Source: Pseudomonas sp. Bc-h
Lineage (GTDB): Bacteria > Pseudomonadota > Gammaproteobacteria > Pseudomonadales > Pseudomonadaceae
Direction: 5' to 3'
NCBI RefSeq assembly: GCF_002080045.1
Contig: NZ_MUIN01000012.1
Coordinates: forward strand, 323,557 to 387,556
Length of the DNA stretch: 64,000 nt
Positions 60,864 through 64,000 of this stretch are shown here, one piece after another; positions within the stretch are counted from its first letter, which is position 1, and each line of letters starts with the position of its first letter. A program made the position numbers and the translations under genes. The notes beneath the pieces are model-generated. The model was given only the letters and a program-made list of their open reading frames with translations. It ran no database searches and was not told where the DNA came from.

Positions 60864-61037
60864 ATGGGCACAGTACTACCGGCAAGCATTCCACAGACTT
60901 TGTACGTTACCGTTCGTCGCGACGAGCTGAGCCAGCTCAAGGCGGAACGTGATCAACTGAAAAAGAAAGTCGCTCAGATGACCCTGATGCTGCAACACGC
61001 TCAGCTCGCTGCATCTGGCACTGCCCTGCAAGCCTGA
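60864..61037 (+). CDS. Small coiled-coil protein
   Basis: 57 residues from the ATG at 60864, with GAGGTG eight bases before it. MGTVLPASIPQTLYVTVRRD is followed by a short helix rich in Leu, Gln, Lys and Glu (ELSQLKAERDQLKKKVAQMTLMLQHAQLAA), a likely coiled coil. It ends before a GGCAAGCC hairpin. The function is unknown. Such short Pseudomonas proteins are often missed. Confidence 0.55.
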   Translation: MGTVLPASIPQTLYVTVRRDELSQLKAERDQLKKKVAQMTLMLQHAQLAASGTALQA

Positions 61038-61352
61038 CCCTCCCCGCCTGCACATGTTCGTGGCAAGCCCGATTGGCGGCTTGCCCTCTGAAAACCCCGC
61101 CTTATTCCTGTCCTCCCCCTACTTCGGTTAACCCTTCGTCGGACCAGACACATCCGGTAACGTTCCAGCGCCTTGCAAAATGGACGTTCTGAGCTTCCCC
61201 GAGCCTCGATCTGCGCTTTCCTCACATATTTTTCACTTGCACATCACCATACTGTCGCCCCTCGGTAATACGTCTGCTGGCGATTTGCTGTTGGCAGTTA
61301 ACAACGATGTCGCCTGCGTGGCGACTCGACAGATCCATAGCTGGAGCGCCTG
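61038..61352. other. 315-base region between a small gene and the CptA-like gene
   Basis: It contains GGCAAGCC-N5-GGCGGCTTGCC (61062-61083), a hairpin that may end the small gene, without a T run. The rest must include the promoter of the transferase gene; GGAG at 61342-61345 is its ribosome binding site. No regulator site recognised. Confidence 0.45.
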
Positions 61353-63095
61353 ATGGCAACAATGAAACGGAGCACCACGACTCCGAAAGGTTTTGACTGG
61401 GCCGGCCTGGCCTGGCTGTTCGTATTTTTCTGGTACTTTTCCGGCATCACCCAACTGCTGATCCAGCTCACCGGCATCACCGGTTTCGCCGGTTTCCGCC
61501 AGGCGTTCGTGATGAGCGGCATCTGGCTGGCGCCCATGCTGCTGTTCCCCAACAAGACCCGAGTCATGGCTGCCGTCATCGGCGTAGTGTTGTGGGCATG
61601 CTCCATGGCAAGCCTGGGCTACTTCTTCATCTATCAGCAGGAATTCTCGCAAAGCGTCATCTTCATCATGTTCGAGTCGAACATCTCGGAAGCTGGCGAG
61701 TACATGACCCAGTATTTCGCCTGGTGGATCGTGCTGGCGTTCCTCGCTCACACCGCGTTCGCCATCTTCCTGTGGACCCGTCTGCGTCCGGTCTACATGC
61801 CACGCGGTCGTGCCTGGGTCACCGCCGTTGCCCTGCTGGTGGCAATCATCGGTTATCCGCTGGCCAAACAGATGGCCCGTCACGACGACGCCGCTTCCGG
61901 CCTTGAAGCGTTCGAATCGCGTATCGAGCCGGCGGTGCCATGGCAAATGCTCGTGGCCTACCACCGTTACACCCAGCAACTGGACAGCATGCAGGACATG
62001 CTCACCACCAGCAGCAACATTGCCCCGCTGAAGAACCTCAAGGATCAACAGGCCAATCTGCCAACCACGCTGGTGCTGGTGATCGGCGAGTCGACCAACC
62101 GCGGTCGCATGCATCTATATGGCTACCCACGGCAGACCACGCCGAACCTGGACGCCATGAAAGACCAGCTGCAGGTGTTCAACAACGTCATCACTCCGCG
62201 CCCGTACACCATCGAAGCGCTGCAGCAAGTCCTGACCTTTGCCGACGAAGAGAATCCGGACCTGTACCTGAAGACGCCTTCGATCGTCAGCGTGATGAAA
62301 CAGGCGGGCTACAAGACCTTCTGGATCACCAACCAGCAGACGATGACCAAGCGCAACACCATGCTCACCACGTTCTCCGAGCAGGCCGACGAGCAGGTGT
62401 ATCTGAATAACAACCGCAACCAGAACGCCCGTCAGTACGACGGTGACGTGCTGGAGCCGTTCGCCAAGGCGCTGACCGACGCGGCCCCACGCAAACTGAT
62501 CGTCGTGCACCTGCTCGGTACACACATGAGCTATCAGTACCGTTATCCCGAGGAGTATGCGAAGTTCAACAACCGTGACGGTGTGCCGGCGGCCATCGAT
62601 GACAGCAAGCTGGAGCTGTACAACAGCTATGACAACGCCGTGCTGTACAACGACTTCGTGGTGTCGAGCCTGATCAAGGAATATGGCAAGGCCGATCCTA
62701 ACGGTTTCCTGCTGTACCTCTCTGACCACGGCGAAGACGTGTACGACTCGGCGAGCCACGACGTCCTTGGGCGCAACGAAGCCAAGCCGACGATCCCGAT
62801 GTACACGGTGCCGTTCATTGTCTATGCCTCACCGAAATGGCGTGAGACCCATGACTGGAGCTTCGACAGCATTCACGATCGCCCATACAGCAGCTCCAAT
62901 CTGATCCACACCTGGGCACAGTTGGCTGGCTTGAGCTTCGACGAGCTGGACAGCAGCAAAAGTCTGGTCAGCCTGGACTTCAAGGAACGCCCACGCTTGA
63001 TTGGCGATCCGTATGCCGCCAAAGGCCTGAGCGACTTTGCCGTGATGGAGAAAGTCGCCAAGCAGCCACAGGTGCCTGAAGTGGCCGCCAAGTAA
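61353..63095 (+). CDS. Phosphoethanolamine transferase, CptA/EptA family
   Basis: 580 residues. Five membrane segments lie within the first 180 residues, then a periplasmic sulfatase-fold catalytic domain. The nucleophile region is VLVIGESTNRGRMHLYGYPRQTTPNLD. Later metal-site parts are VVHLLGTHMSYQYRYP and LLYLSDHGEDVYDS. These enzymes move phosphoethanolamine from phosphatidylethanolamine to lipopolysaccharide core heptose (CptA) or lipid A (EptA). The GES-T-N-R motif favours the CptA branch; the acceptor is not proven. No two-component genes flank it. Confidence 0.88.
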   Translation: MATMKRSTTTPKGFDWAGLAWLFVFFWYFSGITQLLIQLTGITGFAGFRQAFVMSGIWLAPMLLFPNKTRVMAAVIGVVLWACSMASLGYFFIYQQEFSQSVIFIMFESNISEAGEYMTQYFAWWIVLAFLAHTAFAIFLWTRLRPVYMPRGRAWVTAVALLVAIIGYPLAKQMARHDDAASGLEAFESRIEPAVPWQMLVAYHRYTQQLDSMQDMLTTSSNIAPLKNLKDQQANLPTTLVLVIGESTNRGRMHLYGYPRQTTPNLDAMKDQLQVFNNVITPRPYTIEALQQVLTFADEENPDLYLKTPSIVSVMKQAGYKTFWITNQQTMTKRNTMLTTFSEQADEQVYLNNNRNQNARQYDGDVLEPFAKALTDAAPRKLIVVHLLGTHMSYQYRYPEEYAKFNNRDGVPAAIDDSKLELYNSYDNAVLYNDFVVSSLIKEYGKADPNGFLLYLSDHGEDVYDSASHDVLGRNEAKPTIPMYTVPFIVYASPKWRETHDWSFDSIHDRPYSSSNLIHTWAQLAGLSFDELDSSKSLVSLDFKERPRLIGDPYAAKGLSDFAVMEKVAKQPQVPEVAAK

Positions 63096-63108
63096 TTCAT
63101 CACGCAAT

Positions 63109-63140
63109 AAAAAAGGCCTGCGCAATGCAGGCCTTTTTTT
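63109..63140. terminator. Rho-independent terminator between the CptA-like gene and pgm
   Basis: AAAAAAGGCCTGC and GCAGGCCTTTTTT form a 13-base stem with a five-base loop and T runs on both sides. It can serve both convergent genes. Confidence 0.9.
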
Positions 63141-63254
63141 GTGCTCCGGATAGCCTCAAGAGGCACTGACGAGAGCGCTGATCGGGGGCATCGCCAATGG
63201 CCGTCATGCCCCACTTTTTAACCCAGCATCAACACCCGGCAGCAATGCCGAAAG

Positions 63255-64000
63255 TCACTTCGGCGCAATCGCTGCATCAACCAACACCTGCGCCTCAGCC
63301 ACCAGACGCTTGAGGTGATCTTCGCCCTTGAAGCTCTCGGCGTAGATCTTGTAGATGTCCTCGGTGCCGGAAGGACGCGCGGCGAACCAGCCGTTTTCGG
63401 TCATGACCTTCAGACCACCAATCGCCTGATCGTTGCCCGGCGCCTTACTCAGGATACTGGTGATCTTCTCACCGGCCAGCTCGGTCGAAGTGACCTGATC
63501 CGGCGACAGTTTGCTCAACAATGCCTTCTGCTCGAAGTTAGCCTTGGCCTCGACGCGGGTCGACACGGGCTCGCCCAGCTCGTCGGTCAGTGCCTTGTAC
63601 ATCTCGCTTGGGTCACGACCCTTGCGTGCACGAATCTCAGCGGCCAGCAACGCCGGAATCAGACCATCCTTGTCGGTGGTCCAGACCGAACCGTCACGGC
63701 GCAGGAACGACGCGCCGGCGCTTTCTTCACCGCCAAAGCCCAGCGAACCCTCGTACAAGCCTTCTGCGAAGAACTTGAAGCCAACCGGTACTTCGTACAG
63801 GCGACGGCCAAGGCGCTGGGTGACGCGGTCGATCATGCCGCTGCTGACCACGGTCTTGCCGACGGCTGCATCAGCGCGCCAGTCAGGGCGGTTCTGGAAC
63901 AGGTAGTCGATGGACACGGCCAGATAGTTGTTCGGCGCCAGCAGGCCCCCGGTCGGCGTGACGATACCGTGGCGGTCGTGGTCCGGATCGCAGGCGAATG
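63255..64000 (-). CDS. pgm: Phosphoglucomutase (alpha-D-glucose phosphate-specific), C-terminal part
   Basis: The gene runs off the right edge; about 248 C-terminal residues are visible. The metal-binding loop FACDPDHDRHGIV lies at the edge. The sugar-binding loop GGEESAG follows in GSLGFGGEESAGASFLRRDGSVWTTDKDG. The phosphate-binding loop is WFAARPSGTEDIYKIYAESF. This matches the Pgm (about 545-residue) branch rather than AlgC. It interconverts glucose 1- and 6-phosphate and feeds GalU. Confidence 0.92.
   Translation of the reverse strand, partial: FACDPDHDRHGIVTPTGGLLAPNNYLAVSIDYLFQNRPDWRADAAVGKTVVSSGMIDRVTQRLGRRLYEVPVGFKFFAEGLYEGSLGFGGEESAGASFLRRDGSVWTTDKDGLIPALLAAEIRARKGRDPSEMYKALTDELGEPVSTRVEAKANFEQKALLSKLSPDQVTSTELAGEKITSILSKAPGNDQAIGGLKVMTENGWFAARPSGTEDIYKIYAESFKGEDHLKRLVAEAQVLVDAAIAPK

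Noticed and set aside
1..64000. CRISPR arrays, tRNA or rRNA genes, prophage and IS elements
   Set aside because: No spaced direct-repeat array, tRNA-like cloverleaf, rRNA-like segment, integrase or transposase could be recognised on reading both strands.

Overview
The window looks like chromosomal DNA of a Pseudomonas of the P. fluorescens group. The evidence is high-GC, densely packed genes, an MvaT-type H-NS-like protein, a complete mexS-mexT-mexEF-oprN locus, an FAD-type gluconate 2-dehydrogenase operon, and several copies of the short palindromic intergenic repeats common in this group (cores related to GCCGGCAAGCCGGA, GCTTGCTCGC and CCACGCGGAGCGTGG). I see no rRNA, tRNA, CRISPR array, prophage or transposase. 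The organism assignment is inference from gene content.

Layout from left to right. Positions 1-841: the N-terminal part of a dCache chemoreceptor with a FliA-type promoter. 1090-2450: a C-terminally truncated VOC protein and a divergent LysR regulator. 2425-9690: an RpiR-type regulator followed by a D-Ala-D-Ala dipeptidase and a peptide ABC transporter, in the order of the E. coli ddpXABCDF operon. 10049-13950: a PoxB-type pyruvate dehydrogenase and a solitary PBP2 paralogue. 14692-19846: the three-subunit gluconate 2-dehydrogenase and a Tat-exported gluconolactonase-like enzyme. 19833-21231: a QorR/QorB-like pair with a strong palindrome between them. 21403-24624: an RcnB-like protein, an AEC transporter, an SDR and a LysR regulator.

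24785-27205 is a bufferin-type operon: a DUF2282 four-cysteine precursor, an MNIO enzyme (DUF692), a DUF2063 partner and DoxX. It is preceded by GTAACC-N16-CGAA, which resembles an ECF16/SigF promoter, but no sigma factor gene lies nearby. 27357-30346 holds an unusual pair, a PP-loop ATPase-like protein and a MocR-type regulator, whose function I do not recognise. 30985-41177 is mexS, mexT, mexE, mexF, oprN, with a hipBA-type module on the opposite strand between mexT and mexE and a clear MexT/nod-box-like palindrome before mexE.

The rest is mostly conserved housekeeping and stress functions: a HEAT/TPR membrane protein, an MvaT-like protein with a TTG start, gloA, ahpF and ahpC, a KfrA-like coiled-coil protein, a hybrid histidine kinase, gorA, galU, small lipoproteins, an AlkB-like dioxygenase, a GH15 enzyme, the gnd-zwf-HAD gene set, a CptA-like phosphoethanolamine transferase and the C-terminal part of pgm.

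Three functional themes recur. Periplasmic and cytoplasmic glucose metabolism is represented by the gluconolactonase, gluconate dehydrogenase, zwf, gnd, pgm and galU. Redox, metal and electrophile defence is represented by MexEF-OprN with MexS, AhpCF, Gor, GloA, QorB and the bufferin genes. Cell-wall turnover is represented by the ddp operon and PBP2.
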